DNA of 49,917 nt from an uncultured Oscillospiraceae bacterium (GTDB taxonomy: Bacteria > Bacillota > Clostridia > Oscillospirales > Acutalibacteraceae), in NCBI GenBank assembly GCA_959596515.1, contig CAUFXR010000007.1, forward strand, positions 1 to 49,917, in the 5' to 3' direction. The notes beneath the pieces are model-generated. The model worked only from the letters and a program-made list of their open reading frames with translations. It made no database searches and was not told where the DNA came from. Made by a program: the position numbers and the translations under genes. Positions 34,386 through 43,700 of the stretch are shown piece by piece; the stretch's first letter is position 1; every line of letters starts with the position of its first letter.

Positions 34386-34470
34386 GACTCTCTGGAGAGT
34401 CCCGATTTTCGGGAGCCGAAGGTGTAAGGCGGAATTCCGCTGATCTCTCAGGCAAAAGGACAGAGGACGC
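34386..34470 (+). promoter_or_regulatory. glycine riboswitch, single aptamer
   Basis: The glycine-aptamer signatures appear in order: CTCTGGAGAGTCCC, GGGAGCCGAAGG, then CTCTCAGGCAAAAGGACAGAG. Only one aptamer is present. TCTGGAGA in its 5' arm is complementary to TCTCCAGA at about 34486-34493, next to a terminator, giving a plausible alternative pairing or ghost helix. It precedes an AgcS amino-acid symporter gene, so glycine should control uptake or efflux. Confidence 0.93.
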
Positions 34471-34493
34471 GAATGCTTTTGTCTTTTCTCCAG

Positions 34494-34524
34494 AAAGCCG
34501 AACTTGTTCGGCTTTCATTTTTTT
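34494..34524 (+). terminator. riboswitch expression-platform terminator
   Basis: AAAGCCGAAC and GTTCGGCTTT form a 10-bp arm pair followed by CATTTTTTT. It lies between the glycine aptamer and the AgcS start and is the likely switchable terminator. Confidence 0.88.
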
Positions 34525-34542
34525 GAAGGGGAATGGAACAGT

Positions 34543-35958
34543 ATGTTTGAACAAATTAACGAATGGATCAAATGGCTTGACGGGGCAATTTGGGGTTTGC
34601 CGCTGATCATCTTCATTTTGGCGGCTGGTATCTTTATGACCATACGCCTTGGGGGACTTCAAATCAGAAGACTGCCTAGGGCGCTGAAATACATGGTCAA
34701 AAACGAGGAAGGCGGGCATGGAGAGGTCAGCAGTTTCGGTGCTCTGTGCACTGCGCTTTCCGCTACCATCGGCACCGGAAATATCGTCGGCGTTGCTACC
34801 GCTGTGGTCGCTGGTGGCCCAGGCGCTTTGTTTTGGATGTGGATCGCGGCTTTGTTCGGAATGGCCACTAAATTTTCGGAAGGTGTATTGGCAATCAAAT
34901 ATCGCCACATTGGCGAAGATGGCCACGTATTAGGCGGTCCCTTTTATTATATTGAAAAAGGTATGGGAAAACACTGGAAGTGGCTCGCTAAACTGTTTGC
35001 GTTCTTTGGAATGTGCGTAGGCCTGTTCGGTATCGGCACCTTTACACAGGTCAACGGTATTTCCTCCGCAGTAAAGGATTTCTTTGATGCGGATTCTACC
35101 CATACAGTAAATCTTTTTGGCATGGAATATTCCTACACTGTAATTATCGCCGGCGTCATCGTCGCGATCTGTGTTGCTTTGGTTATCATCGGCGGATTAG
35201 GAAGAATCGCACAGGTTTCCCAGGTGGTTGTTCCTTTTATGGCCATTATCTATGTGGCGTTTTGTGTGCTCCTTTTGGGCTTTAACTATCAGGCGATTCC
35301 AAACGCCTTAGCTACTATTGTGGAGGGCGCGTTTAATCCTCAGGCGGTGACCGGAGGCATTGTGGGAAGCATCGCCGTCGCCATGCAGATGGGAATTGCA
35401 CGGGGCATTTTCTCTAATGAAGCTGGCTTAGGTTCCGCTCCTATCGCCGCCGCTGCGGCAAAAACAAAGGAACCGGTCCGTCAGGGCTTAGTATCTATGA
35501 CCGGCACTTTCATCGATACCATCGTCATCTGCACCATGACTGGTCTGTGTATCGTCATTACCGGTTCCTGGAATGTGGGTCTGGAGGGTGTCGCCGTTAC
35601 GACTCGAGCGTTTCAAAACGGTCTGCCTTTTGATCCTAAAATCGCATCCTTTATTTTAATGGCCTGCCTAGTGTTTTTCGCCTTCACCACTATTTTGGGC
35701 TGGGATTATTATGGTGAGCGCTGTCTGGAGTATTTTTCCGGCGGCAATCAAAAAGCGGTTTTAATCTATCGCTGGCTGTACATTTTGGCGGTCTTTTTCG
35801 GTCCTTATATGACGGTAGAGGCTGTTTGGAATATCGCCGATATTTTTAACGGCCTAATGGCGTTCCCAAATCTGATCGCTATTCTGGCTTTAAGCGGTGT
35901 GGTCTGCAAGGAAACCAAGGACTACTTTAAACGCTTAAAAGAACGAAGTGATATTTAA
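34543..35958 (+). CDS. sodium:alanine/glycine symporter, AgcS family
   Basis: A 471-residue polytopic transporter (about 11 helices) of the alanine or glycine:cation symporter family, moving alanine or glycine with Na+. The family signature is visible in ALSATIGTGNIVGVATAVVA (about residues 80-100), followed by GPGALFWMWIAALFGMATKF, and later in GIARGIFSNEAGLGSAPIAA. Start ATG 34543 has GAAGGGGAAT upstream; the frame open to 34504 covers the terminator and is not used. The upstream glycine riboswitch supports glycine as substrate or signal. Confidence 0.95.
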   Translation: MFEQINEWIKWLDGAIWGLPLIIFILAAGIFMTIRLGGLQIRRLPRALKYMVKNEEGGHGEVSSFGALCTALSATIGTGNIVGVATAVVAGGPGALFWMWIAALFGMATKFSEGVLAIKYRHIGEDGHVLGGPFYYIEKGMGKHWKWLAKLFAFFGMCVGLFGIGTFTQVNGISSAVKDFFDADSTHTVNLFGMEYSYTVIIAGVIVAICVALVIIGGLGRIAQVSQVVVPFMAIIYVAFCVLLLGFNYQAIPNALATIVEGAFNPQAVTGGIVGSIAVAMQMGIARGIFSNEAGLGSAPIAAAAAKTKEPVRQGLVSMTGTFIDTIVICTMTGLCIVITGSWNVGLEGVAVTTRAFQNGLPFDPKIASFILMACLVFFAFTTILGWDYYGERCLEYFSGGNQKAVLIYRWLYILAVFFGPYMTVEAVWNIADIFNGLMAFPNLIAILALSGVVCKETKDYFKRLKERSDI

Positions 35959-35999
35959 TACCGCGTTGTGAACTATGAGATCAATAATCAATAATCAAC

Positions 36000-36038
36000 A
36001 AAAAGCGGCCTGGGACATTTTTCCCCTGGCCGCTTTTT
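36000..36038 (+). terminator. terminator after the AgcS gene
   Basis: AAAAAGCGGCC and GGCCGCTTTTT pair, with an inner GGGA/TCCC helix; U-runs are present on both strands. It ends the symporter transcript and could also stop readthrough from the converging RNase H gene. Confidence 0.9.
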
Positions 36039-36193
36039 ATTTGCCATTTTGTACACGATCACAATGATTTCTTCAAACGAAAACCACATTGCTTTTGATA
36101 CGCGGCAACATCTCCACTTATAAGATTTGACCGCTGTGCGCTGGAAGCACATCTCCCAGCCTTGCCAAAAAGCTATAGGATCCTAAAGTATCT

Positions 36194-36808
36194 TCAGCCA
36201 ATTCCTAAAGCATCTTTAGCCAAACGGTCAGCTCGGTCGTTAAACCGGTCACCAGAATGGCCTTTGACCTTGACGAAAATAATCTGAAGTTTTTGGATGG
36301 CCTCCAGGTAATACTGGCGGTATGCCTTAGTTGCTTCTTTGTTCGTTTTCCATTCTCCGGTACACCATTTGGCGATTCCCTCGTAATCGTGATGGATTTC
36401 TAGGCTTTGGATTCCTCGTTCCAGGCAGAAAGCAATCGCCGCCTCGCTGCCCTTGATTTCTCCCGCCACATTGTGCATGGCCGCCAGCTCCGGATCACTA
36501 AATCTTTTAGAAAGCTCAAAGGTCTTGCCCTCATAAAAAATGACTGCGCCATACGAAAATTCCCCAGTGCCTGTATGATAGCTTCCATCCACATAAGCTA
36601 CCGCCTCCGCTTTCGACTCACTTTCCTGGAGCACATTCACCTGTCCGCCTGTAGTTCCTGTCTCTAAAAAACGTTGAGCCTCTTCACGAGTCGGAAAACT
36701 TTTAAACGACGCTCCCGGATAACCGGTCACCTGCTGCTGACATTGACTCCAAGTGGTAAAAATTCCTGTGGTTCTTCCTTTTCGCACAGCGTAAAATTTG
36801 GCTGCCAT
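36194..36808 (-). CDS. rnhA: ribonuclease H1 with N-terminal viroplasmin domain
   Basis: A protein of about 204 residues with a viroplasmin/RHBD hybrid-binding domain (KFYAVRKGRTTGIFTTWSQC, about residues 3-45), a linker, and an RNase H1 catalytic domain. The acidic residues are seen in AYVDGSYH, AGEIKGSEAA, HHDYEGIAKW and RFNDRADRLA, so the DEDD set appears complete. It degrades RNA in RNA-DNA hybrids. The N-terminal ATG at 36808 fits homologues better than the GTG at 36817; ribosome binding sites for both are mediocre. Confidence 0.92.
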   Translation of the reverse strand: MAAKFYAVRKGRTTGIFTTWSQCQQQVTGYPGASFKSFPTREEAQRFLETGTTGGQVNVLQESESKAEAVAYVDGSYHTGTGEFSYGAVIFYEGKTFELSKRFSDPELAAMHNVAGEIKGSEAAIAFCLERGIQSLEIHHDYEGIAKWCTGEWKTNKEATKAYRQYYLEAIQKLQIIFVKVKGHSGDRFNDRADRLAKDALGIG

Positions 36809-36891
36809 GATTCGCACATCACTTTCCGTATTTTAAACTTAATTTAAAATATTTAAAATCAAAGTTTTCAGCTTCAGAAGCCCAGAGTAAG

Positions 36892-37167
36892 TTACTGCTC
36901 CTCCAGCAGATCCTTCTCTTCCGGGTGTTTCTCAAACCACGCCACCGCGTAAGAACACACTGGCCTGGCTTTTTTCCCTTGCCGTCTGATAGAATCCACC
37001 GCATGCCTCAGCAACTTAGACGCTACCCCTTGGCCTCTCAAAGATTCATCTACAAAAGTATGGTCGATAACCGCCGTGTTCCCGTCATCCGGAAACGTTA
37101 CCTCGGCTAAAAGCTTTCCAACAGCATCCTTAACATAAATTCTTCCCTTTTCCTCAAGGAATTCCAT
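36892..37167 (-). CDS. small GNAT-like N-acetyltransferase (YjdJ/GTN1 type)
   Basis: A 91-residue minimal acetyltransferase-fold protein of the short GCN5-related class. IDHTFVDESLRGQGVASKLL holds the acetyl-CoA binding loop, and ARPVCSYAVAWFEKHPE is the conserved C-terminal part with its Cys. The function in this class is unknown. GGAG lies upstream of the ATG. It may be co-transcribed with the RNase H gene 83 bases downstream. Confidence 0.88.
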   Translation of the reverse strand: MEFLEEKGRIYVKDAVGKLLAEVTFPDDGNTAVIDHTFVDESLRGQGVASKLLRHAVDSIRRQGKKARPVCSYAVAWFEKHPEEKDLLEEQ

Positions 37168-37330
37168 AGGAGTTCTCCTTTCCTTTTTAATTTAAGCTTT
37201 CCTTTTTTAAGCTTTCTTTGTAAAAAATTATAACATAAAATATTTTTTTCGCAAAGTCCCGCTCTGATTTTCGGAACTTGAACGTTCTTATATTTTCCAG
37301 GCGGAAATCTCATTTTCTAAAGGTTTTCCC

Positions 37331-37359
37331 TTGTTATTTCACCTTGTTCAGAATACAAT
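37331..37359 (+). promoter_or_regulatory. promoter of the DUF2238-like gene
   Basis: TTGTTA (37331-37336) and TACAAT (37354-37359) with a 17-base spacer, about 60 bases before the ATG at 37422. Confidence 0.65.
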
Positions 37360-37421
37360 AAAATTATCGATATGCTGTTATCTCGCTCAGGGAGAATATC
37401 ACAAAGAAGGATGGTGCCCCT

Positions 37422-38075
37422 ATGACAAAGCGTGAGGAATTTTTTAAAAAACTATATCCATTCCTGTTGGGGTTTTACGCACTTTTCAATATTGCCTGGG
37501 GAATTTACTATATCGCACAAGGCAAGCCCTATTACTATATATTGGCTTTTTGCTCCTTGCTATTCATCCCGATCGTGGAACTGTTTTATAAACTCTTGCA
37601 TTTTCGCCCCGTCTATCAGTTGAATGTATTTATTTACGTTTTTATTTTCATGCTCTATACCTTGGGGCTCGTACTGCGTTTTTACAGTATGGTACCCTAT
37701 TATGATAAAGTCGCCCACACCCTTTCCGGAGTGTTTGTCAGCTTTTTAGCCCTGATTCTGTTTTATTGTATTAAGCCAAACCGAAAAACGGAAACGACTG
37801 ATTTTCCCTTGGTCAGCGTATTTACCGTGGCTGTTTCGATGGCCATGGCATGCTTTTGGGAAATCTGCGAATATGTATTGAGCCTAGTGGTTCACAACGA
37901 CCCTCAAATGGTCGCCGCCACCGGTATTCACGACACCATGCTGGATATGATCGTATGTACCATCGGCGCATTGCTGATGTTAATTCCTTACTATTTCTAT
38001 TATAAGAAAAATAGGATCGGTTTCATTATGGGTGGATTTCAGCAAATGATTCAGACTAATCTTCAGAAAAAATAA
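37422..38075 (+). CDS. polytopic membrane protein, DUF2238/YjdF-like
   Basis: A 217-residue protein with about six hydrophobic helices. Conserved polar residues sit in the pattern YDKVAHTLSG (about residues 94-103), CFWEICEYVLS (about 147-157) and HDTMLDMIVCTIGA (about 170-183), as in the DUF2238 family, whose biochemical role is unknown. AAGGATGG precedes the ATG. Single gene with its own promoter and terminator. Confidence 0.82.
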   Translation: MTKREEFFKKLYPFLLGFYALFNIAWGIYYIAQGKPYYYILAFCSLLFIPIVELFYKLLHFRPVYQLNVFIYVFIFMLYTLGLVLRFYSMVPYYDKVAHTLSGVFVSFLALILFYCIKPNRKTETTDFPLVSVFTVAVSMAMACFWEICEYVLSLVVHNDPQMVAATGIHDTMLDMIVCTIGALLMLIPYYFYYKKNRIGFIMGGFQQMIQTNLQKK

Positions 38076-38098
38076 ATTCTTCCTTTGCGAATAAAATC

Positions 38099-38136
38099 AA
38101 AAAAGCCCTTTCAGACGAAACTGAAGGGCTTTTTTC
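38099..38136 (+). terminator. terminator of the DUF2238-like gene
   Basis: AAAAAGCCCTTTCAG pairs with CTGAAGGGCTTTTT (one bulged T), loop ACGAAA, followed by TTCG. It lies 25 bases after the stop codon. Confidence 0.9.
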
Positions 38137-38569
38137 GTATCGATCAGAGAACAAAAGAACCGCTAAAGACAAGTTTAGAAGCTTCGCAGGTTAGGCGGCT
38201 AAGGCGACAACTAACCGTTTGCGGGACGGAAAGCAGCTGTGATGGTCTAATCTCTATTCTTGAGTCCTTTCCAGGGAAGTCGCATCATGGTTCCTCTCTT
38301 GATCAGCTGACTCCGGGCTAAAAACTTCCAGATGAGTAAAAACAGTTAAGATTCTTTCCGCCAACAGCAGTGAGATAAAAGGTATCATTGGAAAGCGGCA
38401 AGGCACTGCTCAAAAGCATCGGAAAGCGAATCTCTTTTTAAAAATAATATTTCATATATTCCGAAAAGTAATCTCTCCCGGCAGCGGAATTTTACAAACC
38501 GTTTTACTGTTCCCGACAAGATACCTTTCTAAAGCTGACGAGCGCTGACATGTTGTTCTTTTCAGAGGC
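38137..38569. other. gene-free stretch
   Basis: About 430 bases without a supported gene. Short frames lack ribosome binding sites and recognisable sequence. No RNA family or strong terminator for the DMT-transporter gene was found. Confidence 0.55.
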
Positions 38570-39532
38570 TTACCGCTGTCGTCCTGCCAGCGTTTTAGGA
38601 AACTTTCCCGCCTCCTTAAGACCGGGAAGCAAAGACAGCAGAGAGCCAATTAAAATTAAGACGATTCCGATCCCCATATTCCAGGAGATCACCTCACCCA
38701 AAATGAAGAAAGCAAATATTGGCGCGAGCACCGGCTTTAAGAAAAATACGATAGAGGTTTCCTGGGCGCTAGTTTCTTCCATCGCTTTAAAATAGCAGGC
38801 GAAGCCCAAACCGGTATTGACAATACAAATCACCAGCATCCAGGGCAGGGTCTGCCAACTATAGCCGGAGGTTATTGGAATGTCGGCAAAAAGTTCCAAT
38901 CCTGAACTAGACAACCATGCGCTTATCACTGGAATTTTACTGACCAATACCAAAAGGAGCATTTCTGCACCGCCGCATAAAAAGCTGGCACAGGTGACCA
39001 CTACGCCGCCAAATCTGGCGCACCGCCGTTTTCCCATCACGCCATACACCGCGAACAGCAGGGTCGAAACCAAGGCCAAAACCACGCCGTAGAGACTCAA
39101 ATTAGTATGGAACGGATTGATAATCGCGACAATCCCCGCAATCTCAAGAAACAGTGCGGCCACATGATTTCCGTGAATAGGTTCTCTCAGAACAAAAAAA
39201 GCTAAAACAGTGGTGAAAATCGGGTTGCTGCTAAACAGGACCGCTACCACGGAAGCCGGAACCTCTTTCACGGACATTTGATAAATTGACATGCTCAGTG
39301 CCATACCCACAAAACCCAGCAACAAAAATCCGGGCAAATCTTTCCAAATCAAGGATATTCCTTTCTTTTTCAGCGTTCTCGCCGCAAAGGGAATTAAAAA
39401 GAGGCCCCCCGCCAAAAACCTGGTAAACGTCATCTGCAAGGGATGAAAGTTTCCCGAAACCTCCTTAAGAGTGATCTCCATCGTGCTGAAAATCACCGCG
39501 GTCAAAATGATATACCAATATCCCCTTTTCAC
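38570..39532 (-). CDS. DMT superfamily transporter (EamA family)
   Basis: A 320-residue inner-membrane protein with ten predicted helices in two EamA repeats. The first begins WYIILTAVIFSTMEITLKEV and includes FTRFLAGGLFLIPF; the second begins near SLYGVVLALVSTLLFAVYGV and ends with FFLKPVLAPIFAFFILGE. Members export small metabolites such as amino acids; the substrate is not predictable. ATG start at 39532 with a weak ribosome binding site. It lies 59 bases downstream of the HD-domain gene on the same strand. Confidence 0.9.
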   Translation of the reverse strand: MKRGYWYIILTAVIFSTMEITLKEVSGNFHPLQMTFTRFLAGGLFLIPFAARTLKKKGISLIWKDLPGFLLLGFVGMALSMSIYQMSVKEVPASVVAVLFSSNPIFTTVLAFFVLREPIHGNHVAALFLEIAGIVAIINPFHTNLSLYGVVLALVSTLLFAVYGVMGKRRCARFGGVVVTCASFLCGGAEMLLLVLVSKIPVISAWLSSSGLELFADIPITSGYSWQTLPWMLVICIVNTGLGFACYFKAMEETSAQETSIVFFLKPVLAPIFAFFILGEVISWNMGIGIVLILIGSLLSLLPGLKEAGKFPKTLAGRQR

Positions 39533-39591
39533 TTTAAACCATTCTTTCTTTCGGCAGCTTTGATCAAAACCGCTTTGATTAATGCAACATT

Positions 39592-40251
39592 TTATAAAAT
39601 ACTTTGACCATTGATCTCAAGCCGAAACTTTAGTCCAAGCTTTTCCGCCGCTTTCCGGCAAAGGAGCATCCGGTCCAAAAAAATTTCAAAGTAATCCATA
39701 ACCGGTGAAATCTCCGTATCAATGGTGACGCAAAGTAAAATTGCCTCTTTGTCTTCCGTAAGCCTGGTGCTGGAATCTACGACCGCGTAATTCACACGGT
39801 CATGGATATCAAAAGTGGAAAAATCCGCGTTGCGAACCCGGCTGCGGCGTACATCTGTCTTATCCGCTAATATGAGAGCTGCCGAGACCTCATTCACCGG
39901 AAATGCCGTGCTTTCGTCATGGTTTCCAATGGCGCTGATGATGGTGGAAAGTTCTTCGGCATCCGCCCCCAGATTATCTAAAATACGAAACGCCATTACC
40001 GCGCCGCTTTGGGCATGGTCAATTCGATTAATAACATTCCCGATATCATGAAGATATCCTGCGATCCAAGCTAACTCCGCTTTTCGGCTTCCATATCCAA
40101 GCTTTAACAATAGTTCCTTGGCAAACCGAGCTACCTTAGTAACATGCGCAAAGCTATGCTCTGTGTAACCTAAAGCTTTCAAAGCTTCATCCGCTTTAGT
40201 GATATAAGTGCGTATTTGCTCATTGTTTTTGATGACTTCTTCTGTGATCAT
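39592..40251 (-). CDS. HD-domain phosphohydrolase
   Basis: A 219-residue protein with an HD metal-binding domain. The ligands are seen in HSFAHVTKVARFAKELL (first His), AGYLHDIGNVINRIDHAQSG (HD and following His), GNHDESTAF, and LADKTDVRRSRVRN (last Asp). HD-domain proteins are often phosphatases or nucleotidases; the substrate is unknown. The C-terminal 60 residues form a family-specific domain. It is divergent from the 70-residue protein gene, with a 76-base gap. Confidence 0.88.
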   Translation of the reverse strand: MITEEVIKNNEQIRTYITKADEALKALGYTEHSFAHVTKVARFAKELLLKLGYGSRKAELAWIAGYLHDIGNVINRIDHAQSGAVMAFRILDNLGADAEELSTIISAIGNHDESTAFPVNEVSAALILADKTDVRRSRVRNADFSTFDIHDRVNYAVVDSSTRLTEDKEAILLCVTIDTEISPVMDYFEIFLDRMLLCRKAAEKLGLKFRLEINGQSIL

Positions 40252-40327
40252 ATTGGCTGCCTTCTCTTTCTTTTAGTCCCTCGAAAGCCACTTGTTCATA
40301 CAATAGCTAATAAGAGGTGATTCTATT

Positions 40328-40540
40328 ATGGATCTAAAAAACGGTAAAGTTTTAATCCGGCAAATAGAGGCAAACCCGAAAGCGAAAGAATTTATTTTGC
40401 GCGAATTTCCTATGCTGAGTAATCAACTGCTCCGTTTGGCTCGGAAGATGACTCTAAGCCAGGTGCTCGACCTTGTCAAAAGCTTTCATGTGCCCCAATC
40501 AAAAATTAATAGCGTTTTACAGCAACTAAAAAAATTATAA
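40328..40540 (+). CDS. small helical protein, unknown function
   Basis: A 70-residue, basic, helix-rich protein (MDLKNGKVLIRQIEANPK, later LRLARKMTLSQVLDLVKSF). AGAGGTGAT before the ATG supports translation. The repeated Leu/Lys pattern and lack of a membrane helix suggest a small cytoplasmic protein; I recognise no family. Confidence 0.65.
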   Translation: MDLKNGKVLIRQIEANPKAKEFILREFPMLSNQLLRLARKMTLSQVLDLVKSFHVPQSKINSVLQQLKKL

Positions 40541-40710
40541 AACATTCACGGCGGTCTGTAAAGCTTTCTAATATCCTTTTTCTGTGTTCCACAAAATCGG
40601 CTTCTCACGAGAAAAATATTTCATATAGATAAAGCGCTAGATAAAACACGCCGCATCCAATATTTTTAGGAGATCAATGTTGGTTTCAAAAGCGGCTCAA
40701 CCCCAAAAAG

Positions 40711-40746
40711 AAAGAGACAAAGTGCGTTTCACACTTTGTCCCTTTT
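40711..40746 (-). terminator. terminator after the rhamnosidase gene
   Basis: GACAAAGTG and CACTTTGTC pair over a 7-base loop, extended by flanking purine/pyrimidine runs. On the minus strand it is followed by TCTCTTTCTTTTTG, about 35 bases after the stop at 40781. Confidence 0.75.
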
Positions 40747-40780
40747 GATAATGAAAGAAAACCATAAGGTAGGGAAAACT

Positions 40781-43700
40781 TTAGCCGCCTTTCTGCACGC
40801 CTGTTTGACTGTTATCTTGACTAGCTACTGGATCGTTTCTCTCAGCAGAAACATTTCCCGACTGCGGACTGCCCACAGATTGAGGTATTGAGGAACTACC
40901 GGAGATCGAGGATCCTTCCAAAGGCTGAGAGGCGATCTCTGTGGAAGGCTGAGAGGAAATCGTATTTCTCACTTCCTCAGAGGAAGAAGAACTCTCAGAA
41001 GATTCTTGTAAAGAAATTTCCTGTTTTTTCACAAGTTTAATCTCAATTGCCTCCAGGCGTTTTGCCTGTCCGGAGGTTCCAGCCATTTCTCCGTTTTTGC
41101 GCCAATCTTGCCAGCCGTAGGTCTGTACATGAACGCGATAGTAAATATCGTAGTGTTGCGCAATTTCTCCGGTGAGACGGATCTCTATTCCTTCCAAACG
41201 TTTTGCCTGACCGGAGGTGCCGCTGACCGCGCCATCTTTTACCCAATCCTGCCATCCATAGGTCTGAACGTGCGTGCGATATTCCACACTGCCGCTATAC
41301 CCGGGATTGTTTAGCAGAATTTGAATTGCCTCCAATCTCTTTGCCTGACCGGAGGTGCCGCCGACCTCACCGTTAGCTTTCCACGATTCCCATCCATAGG
41401 TCTGTACGTGGGTTTTATAATTGACGCCATCCGCCTTCGGTATCGCCGGATTAATATAGGCGTTTTCTGTGCTTCCTGGCGCAGCGCCGCCCTTTTCCAC
41501 CAGCTGTATCTCGATTGCCTCCAATCGTTTGGCAAGCCCTTCCGTTCCCGCTGCTTCGCCATTTTGGGCCCAATCCAGCCATCCATAAGTCTGCGCGTGA
41601 ACTCGGTAATATATGTCATATTTTTCCGCTAGGGCTCCTGTCAATCGGATTCTAATCGCCTCTAGACGTTTTGCTTGGCCGGAAGTACCGCTGACAGCGC
41701 CGTTTTTCACCCAGTTCTGCCATCCATAGCTTTGCACATGGGTCTGATATTCGATATCTCCTGAAGCCCCTGGATTTTGCAGCTGGATGCAGATTCCCTC
41801 CAGGCGTTTCGCCTCTCCCGCGGTTCCGCTCGATTCACCATTGCTCCTCCAGCTTTGCCAGCCGTAAGTCTGCACATGCGTTTTATAATTCACGCCATCC
41901 TTCAGTATGGGCCTTGGGGACACGAAACCGCCTCCTGTCAACCCGGGAGCCGGTTTCCCCTTTTGCACCAAAGTAATCTGGATGGCTTCCATACGCTTCG
42001 CCAGGTCCTCTGTACCCGCTGACTCTCCGTTTTTCACCCAACCAAGCCAACCATAGGACTGTACGTAAGCCCGATAGTAAATATCATATTTTTCCGCCAG
42101 GCTTCCGGTCAGTTCGATTTGAATCGCTTCCAGCCGCTTTTTCTCCCCTTCTGTGCCGCTGGTTTCTCCGTCATAAGCCCAATCCAGCCACCGATAAGTT
42201 TGGACATAGGTACGATAGCGGATGCCACCTTCTGTGCTATCCAAATTGATTCGAATCGCTTCCAGCCGTTTTGCCTGGTCTATGGTGCCGCTGACAGTGT
42301 TTTGACCCACATTCTTCTGCCAGCCATAGCTTTCCACATGGGTTTGATAGGTCAAAGTATTGTTGGTTTTTTGAATCGAGGGAGAATCCACATCGCCGGG
42401 AGCACTTCCCCCCTTTTTCACAATACGGATTTGCAGGGCTTCCATTTGTTTATCGCTATCGATGGTACCCGAGATTTGACCATTTTTCGCCCAGTCCAGC
42501 CATCCATAGGTTTTTACATGGGCCCGGTAATAAAGGTCGTATTTTTCAGCCGCCTGACCTGTCAGCCTCAAGCGAACCGCCTGAATCGCCTGACCGCCTC
42601 CCGCTTTTCCGTTAGTCTCTCCGTTGTCTTTCCATTCCTGCCATCCATCTGTCTTCATACTGACGCTGGAAGTAATACCGCCTGAAATCCCATTGCCGTT
42701 TAAGCTGACAGTGATGGCCTCTAAAGGCAGCGCTCTTCCTTCGGTTCCGATCGTTGCCCCGTCCGTTGCCACAGGATCCTGCCAAAAACCATTGCCGCCT
42801 ACATAAGCCTGGGCTTTTACCGTAGGCGGAACCACCAGTTCTGCGCCATTAGGAGCGATTCCACTGCCGTATTTAATCTGATAATCGCCGGAGCCTAAGG
42901 TAATTTTTACAAACCCGTCTTTCAATTCTCCAGTCTCGGACACACCGTTCACCGTGACAGCGGTACTGCCGTTTGAATTCGCAGGAAGAAGAACATCCGC
43001 CTTGGTATTGGAAGGCACGGAAAGTTCCGCGGTCATCATTCCGTCTTGAGAAACGGCAAAGGATACCGGAATAGTTCCTTTCACTGTGGGAACCTCCACC
43101 GAAGCCTGAGAGAGTCCTCCCGGTTGAAGTTTTACCTCAAAAGTAGAGAAACCACCCGAAGTAGGACGTATGCCGAACATTCCGCGGACCAATTGACTGG
43201 CGGGAGAGGAACCCCACGCGTGAGAAAAGGTCATATTTTCCTTATGAGCAGGGCTCCATCCTTCTGTAGTCATGGTAGCGCCCAGATTCTTCATCATATA
43301 GGCCCAGCTGGCATCCGTATGTTGGGTATCCGGGTTACTCATAAACTGCCGTGCGAGGGTGCCGTTCCCGCTCTGATAAAGGCCATCCAGCAGAAAATAG
43401 GAGCCGTATACACTCATGCGAATCATACCATCCGCCTCAATAGAGCTGCTCATTCGATCCGCCATTTCCTGATCAGAATAAATCCCGTTTGCCAGAGCAT
43501 ACGCTGTTGCGTGCTGCGCACAGTGGTTGACCGCTTTCCCCGAGGCATCCAGCCCATCGTAAAAACGTCCGGTTTTTTCATCATACAAACGATCAATCAT
43601 GCTTTTCCGTATGGTATCCGCTCTACCGTACAGCCATTGAGCATCCTCGGTATAGCCGAGTTCTTGGGCGATATTTCCGAGATCCCGGTAAGCCCCTGCA

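Noticed and set aside
41034..42830. CRISPR-like periodicity in the rhamnosidase 3' half
   Set aside because: The period comes from protein-coding ChW repeats; there are no short identical repeats with unique spacers.
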